64,000 nt of DNA, from NCBI RefSeq assembly GCF_000385335.1, contig NZ_ARWA01000001.1, positions 636,081-700,080 on the forward strand, given 5' to 3'. The notes under the pieces were generated by a model, which made no database searches, was not told the DNA's origin, and saw only the letters and a program-made list of their open reading frames with translations. This stretch comes from Methyloferula stellata AR4 (GTDB taxonomy: Bacteria > Pseudomonadota > Alphaproteobacteria > Rhizobiales > Beijerinckiaceae). How positions within the stretch are numbered: the first letter of the stretch is position 1; the number at the start of each line of letters is the position of its first letter. Shown piece after piece: positions 8,598 to 18,459 of the stretch. Made by a program: the position numbers and the translations under genes.

Positions 8598-8870
8598 TTA
8601 ACGGCAGACGCGCGTGTGGCCAATGATGTTGCCGTAGACATCGACGACGGCCGTGCGATAGCAGCCATAGCCGTAGCCATAACCATAATAGGGGTTCGCG
8701 GCAGCGGAGGTCGCAGCGATCGCGAGGCCGGTCGCGGCGGCGGCGCCGGCAAGGCCCCAACCGAAGGGGTGATAGCCCCAAGCCGAAGCCGGGGTGGAGG
8801 TGGCGGCAATGCCCGTGCCGAGAGCGGCGACGGCGAGCGTGACGGCAAGGGTTTTGCGGAAATTGATCAT
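8598..8870 (-). CDS. Small exported Gly/Tyr-rich protein (90 aa)
   Basis: The start at 8870 (MINFRKTLAVTLAVAALG) has a GAGGAGAG Shine-Dalgarno sequence. A classical Sec signal peptide ends near TPASA (about residue 30). The mature part has an alanine/glycine-rich hydrophobic segment (AGAAAATGLAIAATSAAA) and a tyrosine-glycine repeat (YYGYGYGYG), followed by two cysteines (one after the repeat, one in HTRVCR). Similar small periplasmic proteins are common in Hyphomicrobiales; their function is unknown. It shares its layout with the neighbour at 8164-8331: short, exported, and with its own terminator. Confidence 0.65.
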   Translation of the reverse strand: MINFRKTLAVTLAVAALGTGIAATSTPASAWGYHPFGWGLAGAAAATGLAIAATSAAANPYYGYGYGYGCYRTAVVDVYGNIIGHTRVCR

Positions 8871-9001
8871 CGTATCTCTCCTCAGAATGTTTCGCCGGGG
8901 GGATGTCGTTCGGCGATGAAGAGAACCTAATCGATGGCCAGAACCGTCGCTGTGCGCGAGCACACAAGAAATTCGAATCGAAAAGCGACCGATAATGCTA
9001 G

Positions 9002-9025
9002 TGCGAAAGACCTAGGTCTTTCGCA
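9002..9025. repeat. Perfect 24-base palindrome
   Basis: Half-site TGCGAAAGACCT is followed directly by its exact reverse complement, with no loop. It lies between the 8598-8870 gene (upstream side) and the end of secA. It may be a protein-binding site or part of a terminator. No T-run follows on either strand. Confidence 0.55.
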
Positions 9026-9090
9026 TGCGTCGGACGTCCGTCAACGTCCGATTACGTCTGCGATGTTTTGGGATCAGGCTTTCTTCCATC

Positions 9091-9133
9091 GCATGATCTT
9101 ATCCGAAAAGTCTGCAACTTTTCGGGATCATGC
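9091..9133. repeat. Dispersed palindrome family A, copy 1 (secA end)
   Basis: The arms begin GCATGATC and end GATCATGC, with an inner stem CCGAAAAGT / ACTTTTCGG around TGCAG. It matches 58120-58163 at all but one or two positions. The secA stop codon (9128-9130, minus strand) lies inside it. It can form a hairpin in the mRNA tail. Confidence 0.8.
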
Positions 9134-11947
9134 TATCTGACCGTGGCAATGTTTGAACTTCTTGCCCGAACCGCACGGACATGGCTCGTTGCGGCCAACC
9201 TTGCCCCAGGTCGAGGGATCGTCAGCATCGCGCGATAGCGTCGCGACGCCGCCATTATCCTGCGCGGTCAAAGGCGGAAAATTTTGCGAGCCGTAATCCC
9301 GCGCCTCAGGCAATGCGCCTTGACCGACGAAAGCGGATTCGGGTGAGCCATCCATTGCCACCTGCATCGGCGGACCGGCATTGGCAGACGGCTCGAAGGC
9401 CACTTCGAGATGAGTCAATTGCGCCGTCGTTACTTCGCGCAAATGCGTGATCAATTCGTCGAAAAGCTCGAAAGCTTCCGACTTATATTCGTTCAAGGGA
9501 TCGCGCTGCGCGAGACCGCGCCAGCCGATCACCTGGCGCAGATGATCGAGCGTGACGAGATGTTCGCGCCATAGATGGTCGAGCACTTGCAGGACCACCT
9601 GCTTTTCGAAATAGCGCATCAGGTCGGGCGTATTTTTCTCGACCCTCGCCACATAGGATTCATCCGCGAGCTTCGTCAGGCGCTCATGCATCTCATCGTC
9701 GGTGATACCCTCTTCCTTGGCCCAATCGGCCAAAGGCAACACGAGATTGAGAGCCGAATCGATGCCTTTGGTCAGGCCTTCGATGTCCCAAGCTTCCGGG
9801 TAGGCATCGCGCGGAACATATTTCGTGACGAGATCTTCGACCACGCCGTGACGCATGTCGTCGATCATTTCTTCGAGCGAGTCCTGCGCCATCATTTCGC
9901 GGCGCTGCTCGAAGACGACCTTGCGCTGGTCGTTCATTACGTTGTCGTATTTCAAAATATTCTTGCGCATGTCGAAGTTGCGGGCTTCGACTTTCTGCTG
10001 CGCCTTTTCCAAGGCCTTGTTGATCCACGGATGGACGATCGCCTCGTCTTCCTGGAGGCCGAGCTTGACCAGCATGCCTTCCATCCGGTCGGATCCGAAG
10101 ATCCGCATCAGATCGTCCTTGAGCGACAGGAAGAATTTCGAGCGGCCCGGATCGCCCTGGCGGCCCGCGCGGCCGCGGAGCTGATTGTCGATGCGGCGGC
10201 TTTCGTGGCGTTCGGTACCGACGATATAAAGCCCGCCCGCGGCCTTGGCCTGCTCGCGGAAGGCTTCGACCTCGGCGCGGATCTCGGCTTCCTTGGCCTC
10301 GCGTTCCGGACCTTCGGGAATGCTCGCGCATTCCTGCAAGACACGCATTTCGACATTGCCGCCGAGCTGAATGTCGGTGCCGCGACCGGCCATATTGGTC
10401 GCCACCGTGATCGCGCCGGGCACGCCCGCTTCGGCAACGATATAGGCTTCCTGCTCGTGGAAGCGCGCATTCAACACCGTGAAGAATTTCGACGGTTTGC
10501 CGGCGCGGGCTGCCGCGTAAAGTTTCTGCAAGGCTTGCGGCTCGGTCACGTCGAGGAGCCTATAGCCCTGCTTCAGAAGAAACTCGCCAAGCTGTTCGGA
10601 TTTCTCGATCGAGGTCGTGCCAACGAGCATAGGCTGCATCTTCTCGCCGGCCGCTTCGATCTCGCGCACGATGGCGCGCAGCTTCTCTTCATGCGTGCGA
10701 TAGACTTCGTCGTCTTCGTCTTTGCGCTGCACCGGCCGATTGGTCGGGATTTCGACGACGTCGAGCTTGTAGATCTCGGCAAATTCATTGGCTTCGGTCG
10801 AAGCCGTGCCGGTCATACCCGCGAGTTTTTTGTAGAGACGGAAATAATTCTGGAAGGTGATCGAGGCGAGCGTCACATTCTCCGGCTGCACCTGGACATG
10901 TTCCTTCGCTTCCAGGGCCTGATGCAGGCCTTCGGAATAGCGGCGGCCCGGCATCATGCGGCCGGTGAATTCGTCGATGATTACCAATTCGCCGTTGCGG
11001 ACGATGTAATCCTTGTCGAGCTGAAACAGCTTATGCGCCCGCAACGCCTGGTTGACGTGATGAACCAGCGTCACATTGGCGGCCTCATAGAGCGAGCCTT
11101 CCGTCAACACGCCCACGTCGCGCAGCAATTCTTCCATATGCTCGTTGCCGACTTCGGTCAGATTGACCGACCGCTGCTTTTCGTCGAGATCGTAATCCTC
11201 GCGCGTCAGGCGCGGGATGATCACGTCGACGGCATTGTAGAGGTCGGACTTATCGTCCGATGGGCCGGAAATGATCAAAGGCGTGCGGGCTTCGTCGACG
11301 AGGATCGAATCGACCTCATCTACAATCGCGAAATTATGCCCGCGCTGCACCATCTGCCCGAGCTCATATTTCATATTGTCGCGCAGATAGTCGAAGCCGA
11401 ACTCGTTGTTCGTGCCATAGGTGATATCGGCGGCGTACCCCGCACGGCGCTCGTTATCGTCTATGCCGTGAACGATGATGCCGAACGAAAGTCCCAGGAA
11501 CTTATAGACCTGACCCATCCATTCGGCGTCGCGGCGGGCGAGGTAATCATTGACGGTGACGACATGCACGCCCTTGCCCGGCAGGGCATTGAGATAACAG
11601 GCGAGCGTCGCGACCAGCGTCTTGCCTTCGCCCGTCCGCATTTCGGCGATGGCACCTTCGTGCAAAACCATGCCGCCGATGAGCTGGACATCGAAATGGC
11701 GCTGGCCGAGCACGCGGCGCGCCGCTTCGCGCACAGTGGCAAAAGCCGGAACGAGCAGGTCGTCGAGGGCTGCGCCTTGCGCCAGCGCGTCGCGAAACAT
11801 TTGGGTGCGCCCGGCGAGCTCATCGTCCGAGAGTTTGAGCATCTCCGGTTCGAGCGCGTTGATGGCGGCGACTTTCGGCCTGTATCCCTTGAGGCGCCGG
11901 TCATTGGCCGAACCGAAAATCTTTTTGGCGAGCGTGCCTAACAACAT
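9128..11947 (-). CDS. secA: Preprotein translocase ATPase SecA
   Basis: SecA drives Sec-dependent export across the inner membrane. Start ATG 11947 ([13 protein letters not shown]) matches the family; the frame is open 13 codons further. It gives about 939 aa, a normal length. Visible motifs are Walker [14 protein letters not shown], the [15 protein letters not shown] helicase segment, [14 protein letters not shown], the [10 protein letters not shown] motif VI, and a C-terminal zinc-binding SEC-C tail ([17 protein letters not shown]) that contacts SecB. secB lies at the far end of this window. The stop codon is supplied by a dispersed palindrome. Confidence 0.97.
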   Translation of the reverse strand: MLLGTLAKKIFGSANDRRLKGYRPKVAAINALEPEMLKLSDDELAGRTQMFRDALAQGAALDDLLVPAFATVREAARRVLGQRHFDVQLIGGMVLHEGAIAEMRTGEGKTLVATLACYLNALPGKGVHVVTVNDYLARRDAEWMGQVYKFLGLSFGIIVHGIDDNERRAGYAADITYGTNNEFGFDYLRDNMKYELGQMVQRGHNFAIVDEVDSILVDEARTPLIISGPSDDKSDLYNAVDVIIPRLTREDYDLDEKQRSVNLTEVGNEHMEELLRDVGVLTEGSLYEAANVTLVHHVNQALRAHKLFQLDKDYIVRNGELVIIDEFTGRMMPGRRYSEGLHQALEAKEHVQVQPENVTLASITFQNYFRLYKKLAGMTGTASTEANEFAEIYKLDVVEIPTNRPVQRKDEDDEVYRTHEEKLRAIVREIEAAGEKMQPMLVGTTSIEKSEQLGEFLLKQGYRLLDVTEPQALQKLYAAARAGKPSKFFTVLNARFHEQEAYIVAEAGVPGAITVATNMAGRGTDIQLGGNVEMRVLQECASIPEGPEREAKEAEIRAEVEAFREQAKAAGGLYIVGTERHESRRIDNQLRGRAGRQGDPGRSKFFLSLKDDLMRIFGSDRMEGMLVKLGLQEDEAIVHPWINKALEKAQQKVEARNFDMRKNILKYDNVMNDQRKVVFEQRREMMAQDSLEEMIDDMRHGVVEDLVTKYVPRDAYPEAWDIEGLTKGIDSALNLVLPLADWAKEEGITDDEMHERLTKLADESYVARVEKNTPDLMRYFEKQVVLQVLDHLWREHLVTLDHLRQVIGWRGLAQRDPLNEYKSEAFELFDELITHLREVTTAQLTHLEVAFEPSANAGPPMQVAMDGSPESAFVGQGALPEARDYGSQNFPPLTAQDNGGVATLSRDADDPSTWGKVGRNEPCPCGSGKKFKHCHGQIA

Positions 11948-12601
11948 CAAGCAAGACCTTTTCGGACCCTTGAGGGGCCGCAGCACTGGGTTAACGTGGG
12001 GAGCCTGAACCCGAAGAAGCCTCGAGTTTTAGGCCGATGCGCCGGAGCGAATTATGGCCGGAAGGACGCCGTCTGGCCAAGCGCCGCCGCCGGCACGGGG
12101 AAATGCCCTATACCATGCCTTGCCGGAGGCGCTGACCAGATACCGTTCTTCCCTTGGCCGAACTTTGCCCGGCGCCCTACAAATGTGCAGGCAGGGCCAC
12201 TCCTGCAAGGCGGCAGACGGGCCTAAAGAGAGCGGTAAAAAGGGGATTTGCATGTCCTGACAAGGGTTAAGGAAGCAAGACCGTTGCGGGAGGAATCTGC
12301 CCCGGTTCCATTGCTCCAGCCTGCGGTGTAATCTGGGTTTTATCCTTATCCTGCCCATTCGAGCAAATTTAAGCCCAACTCTTCTCCCAAGCCCTGCAAA
12401 TGATGTAGCCTTTCATTGAAAGTTACGTCAAAGCCCTGCAGCCCGTTGCGGCACCGCCCCTTGACCCCGTGACAGCGCTGATCCGACACTCATCTGAAAG
12501 ACATATAATATTCGTATTTTCCCGCCGGTTTTTGCCGGCCGGCAATGACAGTCTCGGAACCTGACCTTCGTGGGGTTTCTTCAGCCCGGAGTATATGAGG
12601 T
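11948..12601. other. Intergenic region between divergent secA and PPIase genes
   Basis: 654 bases with no convincing gene. A TATAAT at 12504-12509 could be a -10 box for the PPIase gene, but no good -35 sits at the right distance. The rest shows no clear hairpin or repeat family. A 109-codon minus-strand frame here has no family signature and was left out. Confidence 0.5.
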
Positions 12602-13528
12602 ATGATTATGATGAAACCCCAACGTGCGATTGTGCTTGGTCTTGCTTGGGCATTTCTTTCGACCGGCATGATCCACGCCACGGCCGCCGATCCGGCCGCG
12701 CCCGCGCCCAAGGTCCTCGCCACGGTCAACGGCAAGACGATCACCGAGGAAGATCTGAAGCTCGCCATGGAAGACCTCGGCGCGAGCCTGCCGCAGCAGC
12801 TTAAGGGGAAGGCGCGCGAGACCTATGTGCTTGACTATCTCATCGACGGTCAGCTCGTCGTCCAGAAGGCGCTCGCCGACAAACTGGATAAGACCCCGGA
12901 TTTTACCGAAAAGCTCTCCTATCTCCGCGACAAGGCCTTGATGGACGTTCTTCTCAGCGATGTCGCCAAGGCCGCGACGACCGATGAGGCTTTGCACAAG
13001 ACCTATGACGAGGCGGCCGCGGCGCAAAAGCCCGAGACCGAGATTCACGCCCGCCACATTCTGGTCGCCACCGAAGCCGACGCGCAGGCCGCCTTGAAAC
13101 GGGTGAAGGCCGGCGAGGATTTCGCCAAAGTTGCAAAGGACGTGTCGAAAGATCCGGGCTCGGAAGGCGGCGACCTCGGCTGGTTCACCAAGGACCGCAT
13201 GGTGCCGGAATTCGCCGATGCCGCCTTCAAACTGGAGCCGGGACAGATTTCCGATCCGGTGAAGAGCCAATTCGGCTGGCACATCATCCAGGTCGAGGAT
13301 AAGCGCCAGAAGAGCTTCCCGCCCTTCGACCAAGTGAAGGATCAGCTCGTGCGCTATGTCGTGCAGAAGGCGCAAAGCGAGATGATCGTCAAATTGCGCG
13401 ACGCCGCCAAAATCGAGCGCGCCGACGCCGAGCCCGCTCCGGGCGAGGCGCCGCCTGCCGGCAAATCGTCGGCGACCGATCCTGCGAAGCCCGCAGGCGA
13501 TGCGCCCAAGCCCGCCACCGGCAAATAG
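12602..13528 (+). CDS. Parvulin-type peptidyl-prolyl cis-trans isomerase
   Basis: A 308-aa exported chaperone. Residues 1-28 are a signal peptide (LGLAWAFLSTGMIHATA). A SurA-like N-terminal helical region follows (KVLATVNGKTITEEDLKLAM). The rotamase domain sits at about residues 145-235, with IHARHILVATEADAQAAL, DPGSEGGDLGWF and FGWHIIQVEDKR. A proline/alanine-rich tail ends the protein. It probably folds secreted or outer-membrane proteins in the periplasm. An ATG six bases later (12608) is an alternative start. A strong terminator follows the stop. Confidence 0.93.
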   Translation: MIMMKPQRAIVLGLAWAFLSTGMIHATAADPAAPAPKVLATVNGKTITEEDLKLAMEDLGASLPQQLKGKARETYVLDYLIDGQLVVQKALADKLDKTPDFTEKLSYLRDKALMDVLLSDVAKAATTDEALHKTYDEAAAAQKPETEIHARHILVATEADAQAALKRVKAGEDFAKVAKDVSKDPGSEGGDLGWFTKDRMVPEFADAAFKLEPGQISDPVKSQFGWHIIQVEDKRQKSFPPFDQVKDQLVRYVVQKAQSEMIVKLRDAAKIERADAEPAPGEAPPAGKSSATDPAKPAGDAPKPATGK

Positions 13529-13551
13529 GCGCTTGCCTGCAAACAGCATTG

Positions 13552-13580
13552 AAGCCTCGGCGTCTCGCCGGGGCTTTTTT
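13552..13580 (+). terminator. Rho-independent terminator after the PPIase gene
   Basis: The stem AGCCTCGGCG / CGCCGGGGCT (one G-T wobble) closes a TCT loop and is followed by six T residues. Confidence 0.9.
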
Positions 13581-13691
13581 GTGCTTTATGGCGAAACTTG
13601 AAACCCTTGTCTTGACGCAGATGCGCTGCGCCCGGCAAATCGCGCCTGCCTCTCACGCCGTAGAGCGCTCATTCCGCTCTGGAAGAAACCT

Positions 13692-14924
13692 ATGACCTCT
13701 CCTTTCGCGCCGACCGAATTTCCACCGATCCCGCCCATCGAGGGCGTGCGCTTTGCGACGGGCGCTGCCGGAATCCGCTATAAGGAGCGAACCGACGTGA
13801 TGCTGGCGCTCTTCGACAAGGGCACGCAGGTGGCGGGCGTCTTCACAAAGTCGAAATGCCCCTCCGCTCCCGTCGATTGGTGCCGCGCCAAGCTCAAGGG
13901 CGGCAAGGCGCGCACGCTTGTCGTGAATTCCGGCAATGCCAATGCCTTTACCGGCAAGACAGGCGCCGAGGCCGTGAAATTCACCGCCGCGCTCGCCGCC
14001 AAAGCCACGGGCGCACCGGCATCCGAGATTTTTCTCGCCTCGACGGGCGTCATCGGCGAGCCGCTCGATGCCGGCAAATTCGACGGCGTACTCGACAGGC
14101 TCGCGGAGGCGGCGTCGCCGGAGGGCATGCTCGAAGCGGCCAAGGCCATCATGACGACCGACACCTATCCGAAGGTCGCAACCGCCAAGGCCGAGATCGG
14201 CGGCGTCGAGGTGACGATCGCCGGCATGGCCAAAGGCGCCGGCATGATCGCGCCCGACATGGCAACCATGCTCGCCTTTCTTTTCACCGACGCGCCGATC
14301 GATGCCGAAGCTTTGCAAGTGCTGCTCGCCAAGGCTGTGCCTGGCTCCTTCAACGCGATCACCATCGACAGCGATACCTCGACCTCCGACACGCTTTTGC
14401 TGTTTGCGACGGGTGCGGCCAAAAAGCGCGGCGCACCGCGGATCACCGAGCCCTCAGACCGCCGCCTCGCGTCGTTCAAGACGGCCTTGCAGAAGGTCTG
14501 TCTCAATCTCGCGCATCAGATCGTCAAGGACGGCGAAGGCGCCCGGAAATTCGTCGAGATCGCGGTCGAAGGCGCGGCCAGCGCCGGCGCAGCCAAGAAG
14601 ATCGCACTGTCGATCGCCAATTCGCCGCTGGTGAAGACGGCGATCGCCGGCGAAGACGCAAATTGGGGCCGTATCGTCATGGCGATCGGCAAGGCCGGTG
14701 AAAAAGCCGAACGCGATAAGCTTGCCATCTGGTTCGGCAATATCCGCGTCGCCCACAAAGGCTTGCGCGACCCGAAATATGACGAAGCCGAGGTATCGGC
14801 CAAGATGCGCCTGCCGGAAATCGAGATCAAAGTCGATCTCGGCCTCGGACGCGGAAAGGCAACGGTCTGGACCTGCGACCTGACCAAAGAATATGTCGCC
14901 ATCAACGGCGACTACCGGTCTTGA
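13692..14924 (+). CDS. argJ: Glutamate N-acetyltransferase / amino-acid acetyltransferase ArgJ
   Basis: ArgJ recycles the acetyl group from N-acetylornithine to glutamate in arginine synthesis. The 410-aa precursor should cleave itself before the threonine of [11 protein letters not shown] (about residue 194), within the family motif [14 protein letters not shown]. Other conserved segments are [10 protein letters not shown] and [12 protein letters not shown]. The length is typical. It is coupled to the downstream mutT gene by a TTGA overlap. argG, a later arginine gene, lies 6 kb away. Confidence 0.96.
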   Translation: MTSPFAPTEFPPIPPIEGVRFATGAAGIRYKERTDVMLALFDKGTQVAGVFTKSKCPSAPVDWCRAKLKGGKARTLVVNSGNANAFTGKTGAEAVKFTAALAAKATGAPASEIFLASTGVIGEPLDAGKFDGVLDRLAEAASPEGMLEAAKAIMTTDTYPKVATAKAEIGGVEVTIAGMAKGAGMIAPDMATMLAFLFTDAPIDAEALQVLLAKAVPGSFNAITIDSDTSTSDTLLLFATGAAKKRGAPRITEPSDRRLASFKTALQKVCLNLAHQIVKDGEGARKFVEIAVEGAASAGAAKKIALSIANSPLVKTAIAGEDANWGRIVMAIGKAGEKAERDKLAIWFGNIRVAHKGLRDPKYDEAEVSAKMRLPEIEIKVDLGLGRGKATVWTCDLTKEYVAINGDYRS

Positions 14925-15325
14925 CCAAGCTCCTTCTCGTCGTCGCCGTCGCGCTCATCGATGCCGACGGGCGGATCCTTCTCAGCCAAAGGCCGGAAGG
15001 CAAGGCGCTGGCCGGGCTTTGGGAATTTCCGGGCGGCAAAGTCGAGGAAGGCGAGCGGCCCGAACATGCGCTCATCCGGGAATTGCAAGAAGAATTAGGC
15101 ATTAAAGTCGAGGAGGCATGCCTCGCGCCGCTCGTTTTCGCGAGCCATGCCTATCCGGATTTTCATTTGCTGATGCCGCTTTATGTGTGCCGGCGCTGGA
15201 GCGGCACAGTCTCAGGGCGGGAAGGACAAGCTTTGAAATGGGTGCGCCCGCATGACCTGCGCGCCTATCCCATGCCGCCCGCCGATGCACCGCTGATCCC
15301 GGCGCTCATGGATCTTTTACCCTAA
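14921..15325 (+). CDS. mutT: 8-oxo-dGTP diphosphatase (MutT, Nudix)
   Basis: A 134-aa Nudix hydrolase. The Nudix box GX5EX7REUXEEXGU is complete ([20 protein letters not shown] followed by ELG, about residues 34-56). MutT removes oxidised dGTP from the nucleotide pool. Translation begins at TTG 14921, which overlaps the argJ stop. The argJ-mutT pairing is widespread in alphaproteobacteria. Confidence 0.92.
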   Translation: MTKLLLVVAVALIDADGRILLSQRPEGKALAGLWEFPGGKVEEGERPEHALIRELQEELGIKVEEACLAPLVFASHAYPDFHLLMPLYVCRRWSGTVSGREGQALKWVRPHDLRAYPMPPADAPLIPALMDLLP

Positions 15326-15359
15326 GTGAAACACCGCGGGAGAAATCCGCTGCACCGAT

Positions 15360-15384
15360 GGAACAAATCAGGCTTTTTTTGGTT
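15360..15384 (+). promoter_or_regulatory. Candidate EcfG-type (general stress) promoter
   Basis: GGAAC at 15360-15364, a 16-base spacer, then GGTT at 15381-15384. The alphaproteobacterial EcfG consensus is GGAAC-N16/17-CGTT, so only the first base of the -10 differs. It points at the NepR-like gene 100 bases downstream, a known type of EcfG target. Confidence 0.55.
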
Positions 15385-15485
15385 TTCGTTACGCTTGTAG
15401 AAACCAAGCATGACCTTCACCCCGGCACAGCAAACCTGATCCAGTCGAAGAAAAGGGAAGCCCCGACGCACCTAAGTTTGAAGTG

Positions 15486-15710
15486 ATGACCGATCTTTCG
15501 AAAATCGATATTACCAAGGTACGCCGTCCGATGCGCCACGATGAACGCTCCGCACCCAAATTGGAACGCGCTGATCTCAACCGCTCCTGCCAAGGGCAGA
15601 CTCTGCCCAGTCAGCTCGGTCATCGCCTGCGGACTGTCTACGTCGCGCCCGAAACGCAGGGCGACGCGTTTGAGTCGCTGTTGAAGCAGATTTCCAGCGT
15701 TCTTCCCTAG
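15486..15710 (+). CDS. NepR-like anti-sigma factor (putative)
   Basis: A 74-aa protein from ATG 15486. The C-terminal half (LGHRLRTVYVAPETQGDAF, then ESLLKQISSVLP) aligns by eye with the NepR core LRxxYxxxxxQGxPDRFxxLLxxL, with two residues missing before the aspartate. NepR sequesters the stress sigma factor EcfG until phosphorylated PhyR removes it. An EcfG-type promoter upstream fits. No phyR or ecfG gene is nearby, so this would be a second or orphan copy and may be degenerate. The N-terminal half (KVRRPMRHDERSAPKLERAD) is charged and probably disordered. Confidence 0.45.
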   Translation: MTDLSKIDITKVRRPMRHDERSAPKLERADLNRSCQGQTLPSQLGHRLRTVYVAPETQGDAFESLLKQISSVLP

Positions 15711-15875
15711 AGCGGGCGGGGCGGCGCTTATTTGCGCCTCGCCAAAGCCTCTTGTCATCATTATCTCTTGTGAGCTGCACGGTTCGGAAAGCGATCCGCG
15801 CGGTTTTCCTTTGTGCTTTCAAACACTCGGCGGGCTCGCCTTTCCTTCCCGTGCTCCGCCTGCTATGCGCAACCC

Positions 15876-17681
15876 ATGACCACCCAGAAAATCGACGCGA
15901 TCCGCAACTTTTCCATCGTCGCCCATATCGACCATGGCAAATCGACCTTGGCCGACCGCCTGATCCAGGCGACAGGCACCGTCGCCGAGCGTGACATGGT
16001 CGAGCAGGTGCTCGATTCCATGGATATCGAGCGCGAGCGCGGCATCACCATCAAAGCCCAGACTGTGCGGCTCGACTATAAGGCGCAGGACGGCAAGACC
16101 TATATCCTGAACCTCATGGATACGCCCGGCCACGTCGACTTCGCTTATGAGGTCTCGCGGTCGCTTGCCGCCTGCGAGGGTTCGCTGCTGGTTGTCGACG
16201 CGAGCCAGGGCGTCGAGGCTCAGACGCTCGCCAATGTCTATCACGCGCTCGACGCCGGCCATGAGATCGTGCCGGTCTTGAACAAGATCGATCTGCCCGC
16301 CGCCGAGCCGGAGCGAATCAAGCAGCAGATCGAAGATGTCATCGGCATCGATGCGTCGGAGGCCGTTCTGATCTCGGCCAAGACCGGGCTCAATATCGAC
16401 CAGGTGCTGGAGGCGATCGTCCATCGCCTGCCGCCGCCGCAGGGCGACGCGACCGCGCCCTTGAAGGCGCTCCTCGTCGATTCCTGGTACGACGCCTATC
16501 TCGGCGTCGTCGTGCTCGTGCGGATCATCGACGGCTCGCTCAAGAAGCATCAGAAGATCAAGATGATGGGCACCGATGCCCATTATGAGGTGGATCGCGT
16601 CGGCATCTTCCGGCCGAAAATGATCGAGACCGCCGAGCTCGGCCCGGGCGAGATCGGCTATATCACGGCTCAGATCAAGCAGGTCGCCGATACGCGCGTC
16701 GGTGATACGATCACCGACGAGAAAAAGCCCTGCACTGAGGCATTGCCCGGCTTCAAGCCGGCGCAGCCGGTCGTCTTCTGCGGATTGTTTCCGGTCGATG
16801 CCGCCGATTTCGAGGATCTGCGCGCCGCCATCGGGCGGCTGCGCCTCAACGACGCGAGCTTTTCCTATGAGATGGAGAGTTCGGCCGCGCTCGGCTTTGG
16901 CTTTCGCTGCGGCTTTCTCGGCCTCCTCCATCTCGAAATCATCCAGGAGCGGCTGGCGCGTGAGTTCAATCTCGACCTCATCGCGACGGCGCCATCGGTC
17001 GTCTACAAGATCATCCTGCGCGACGGCACCACGCTCGAAATGCACAATCCGGCGGATATGCCCGACCCTTCTCGCATCGAGAAGATCGAGGAGCCCTGGA
17101 TCCGCGCGACGATCCTGACGCCGGACGATTATCTCGGTGCAGTCTTGAAGCTCTGTCAGGATAGGCGCGGCATTCAGGTCGATCTGAACTATGTCGGCAA
17201 GCGCGCCATGGCCGTCTACGACCTGCCGCTCAACGAAGTGGTGTTCGATTTCTACGACCGGCTGAAATCGATCTCCAAAGGCTATGCGAGCTTCGACTAT
17301 AATCTCACCGATCACCGCGAAGGCGATCTCGTGAAAATGTCGATCCTCGTCAATGCCGAGCCGGTCGATGCGCTTTCGATGCTCGTCCACAAAGACCGCG
17401 CCGAGGCCCGCGGCCGCGCCATGGTCGAGAAGCTGAAGGACCTGATCCCGCAGCACATGTTCCAGATCCCGATTCAGGCGGCGATCGGCGGCAAGGTCAT
17501 CGCGCGCGAAACGATCCGCGCCATGCGCAAGGACGTGACCGCCAAATGCTATGGCGGCGACGCGACCCGCAAGCGCAAGCTGTTGGAAAAGCAGAAGGCC
17601 GGCAAGAAGAAGATGCGGCAGTTCGGCAAGGTCGAAATCCCGCAGGAGGCTTTTATCGCGGCGCTGAAGATGGATGATTAG
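15876..17681 (+). CDS. lepA: Elongation factor 4 (LepA)
   Basis: EF4 is a translational GTPase acting on stalled or assembling ribosomes. ATG 15876 ([20 protein letters not shown]) is the family start, giving 601 aa. G motifs are [30 protein letters not shown] and NKIDLP. The C-terminal domain ends with [20 protein letters not shown] and [20 protein letters not shown], also standard. The last 70 bases of the gene reappear twice downstream (about 19067-19156 and 19873-19949), which suggests that this 3' end is an integration target. Confidence 0.97.
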   Translation: MTTQKIDAIRNFSIVAHIDHGKSTLADRLIQATGTVAERDMVEQVLDSMDIERERGITIKAQTVRLDYKAQDGKTYILNLMDTPGHVDFAYEVSRSLAACEGSLLVVDASQGVEAQTLANVYHALDAGHEIVPVLNKIDLPAAEPERIKQQIEDVIGIDASEAVLISAKTGLNIDQVLEAIVHRLPPPQGDATAPLKALLVDSWYDAYLGVVVLVRIIDGSLKKHQKIKMMGTDAHYEVDRVGIFRPKMIETAELGPGEIGYITAQIKQVADTRVGDTITDEKKPCTEALPGFKPAQPVVFCGLFPVDAADFEDLRAAIGRLRLNDASFSYEMESSAALGFGFRCGFLGLLHLEIIQERLAREFNLDLIATAPSVVYKIILRDGTTLEMHNPADMPDPSRIEKIEEPWIRATILTPDDYLGAVLKLCQDRRGIQVDLNYVGKRAMAVYDLPLNEVVFDFYDRLKSISKGYASFDYNLTDHREGDLVKMSILVNAEPVDALSMLVHKDRAEARGRAMVEKLKDLIPQHMFQIPIQAAIGGKVIARETIRAMRKDVTAKCYGGDATRKRKLLEKQKAGKKKMRQFGKVEIPQEAFIAALKMDD

Positions 17682-17690
17682 CTTAAAATA
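17611..17690. repeat. lepA 3' end, copy 0 of a triplicated segment
   Basis: The last codons and stop of functional lepA plus about ten bases beyond it (AGCTTAAAATA). Related copies lie 1.46 kb and 2.26 kb downstream in the same orientation. Copy 2 differs inside the codons mainly at third positions. Confidence 0.75.
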
Positions 17691-18459
17691 GGTTGCCTTG
17701 TCCTCCACCGCCGGGTGGTGGAGGATCGTCGGGATCCTCTTTGGTCGCCTTCCAATCCTGCGCTCGTTGGCGCAAGTCTCGCAAAACTATATCGCGAGCC
17801 AAGAGAAAAATTTCGATAGCCTCGTCGACTTCAGATTGCGCCAACTGTTCATAGTCAGCTCGATGCCAAATTTCGACTTGACGCTCATAATCCTTGTCAC
17901 CTTGAATTTTCGGAAAAAACAAAACTTCAGCCGGAGAGGTTTGGAAGTCGGTCAATGATAGGAAAGCGTCTTCGTACACGGTCATCAAAAGACGGCGCTG
18001 AAATAAGGAGAAAGGCAAACTACTCCAACCACAAACAAAAACCGGCAAAAACTGTCCGCCTTCGCGGATGATCGATAAGGGGGCGACAGGAACCAGAATG
18101 TCGCGCGAAACCCTATAATGCCCTTTGTCAAAGGTGATCGGGTTATCACTTTTATACTGCCTAGCGTCGTCGTAATCGAAGAATGCCTCAACAAGCGTCT
18201 TGTTAGACTCACGGCCAGCAGGAGCGCCCCGCTTTGATACGGTCGAAATCGCGGTAAGGCGATCAATGCCTAATTCGATACGATCCTTAATACTGGCATA
18301 GCCTGTTTGATAGGTGAACGGCGGTCGACCAAAGGCCCACTTCGATATCGCCCTTGCGGTTTTTAAGGGGTCGTCACATACAAACCTGACCCAGTTAGGC
18401 CCTGCGGGCGGGTGGTCAAGCTTAAGTATCATCTTTAAGAAGGGGTTTTGGTTAGCCAT
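17683..18459 (-). CDS. Unknown protein paired with Panacea antitoxin; candidate toxin
   Basis: A 258-aa soluble protein of unrecognised family. It has no signal peptide and no membrane segment. Notable segments are VRFVCDDPLKTARAISKWAF near the N-terminus, EAFFDYDDARQYKSD, FVCGWSSLPFSLFQRRL in the middle, and an acidic helix-rich stretch (EVDEAIEIFLLARDIVLRDL) before a low-complexity tail (DPDDPPPPGGGGQGNLF). The start ATG overlaps the stop of the Panacea gene by one base (TGATG), so the two are translationally coupled. Panacea proteins usually neutralise a toxin encoded beside them, so a toxin role is inferred from position only. The gene ends immediately after the lepA stop (convergent). 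Confidence 0.6.
   Translation of the reverse strand: MANQNPFLKMILKLDHPPAGPNWVRFVCDDPLKTARAISKWAFGRPPFTYQTGYASIKDRIELGIDRLTAISTVSKRGAPAGRESNKTLVEAFFDYDDARQYKSDNPITFDKGHYRVSRDILVPVAPLSIIREGGQFLPVFVCGWSSLPFSLFQRRLLMTVYEDAFLSLTDFQTSPAEVLFFPKIQGDKDYERQVEIWHRADYEQLAQSEVDEAIEIFLLARDIVLRDLRQRAQDWKATKEDPDDPPPPGGGGQGNLF

Noticed and set aside
9575-11941. 788-codon plus-strand frame opposite secA
   Set aside because: Same reason: complete overlap with secA and no recognisable domain.
12029-12358. 109-codon minus-strand frame in the secA-PPIase gap
   Set aside because: No Shine-Dalgarno sequence, no family match and low-quality composition (many Arg/Pro); region described as non-coding.
15819-17708. 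629-codon minus-strand frame opposite lepA
   Set aside because: Shadow of lepA; no family features.
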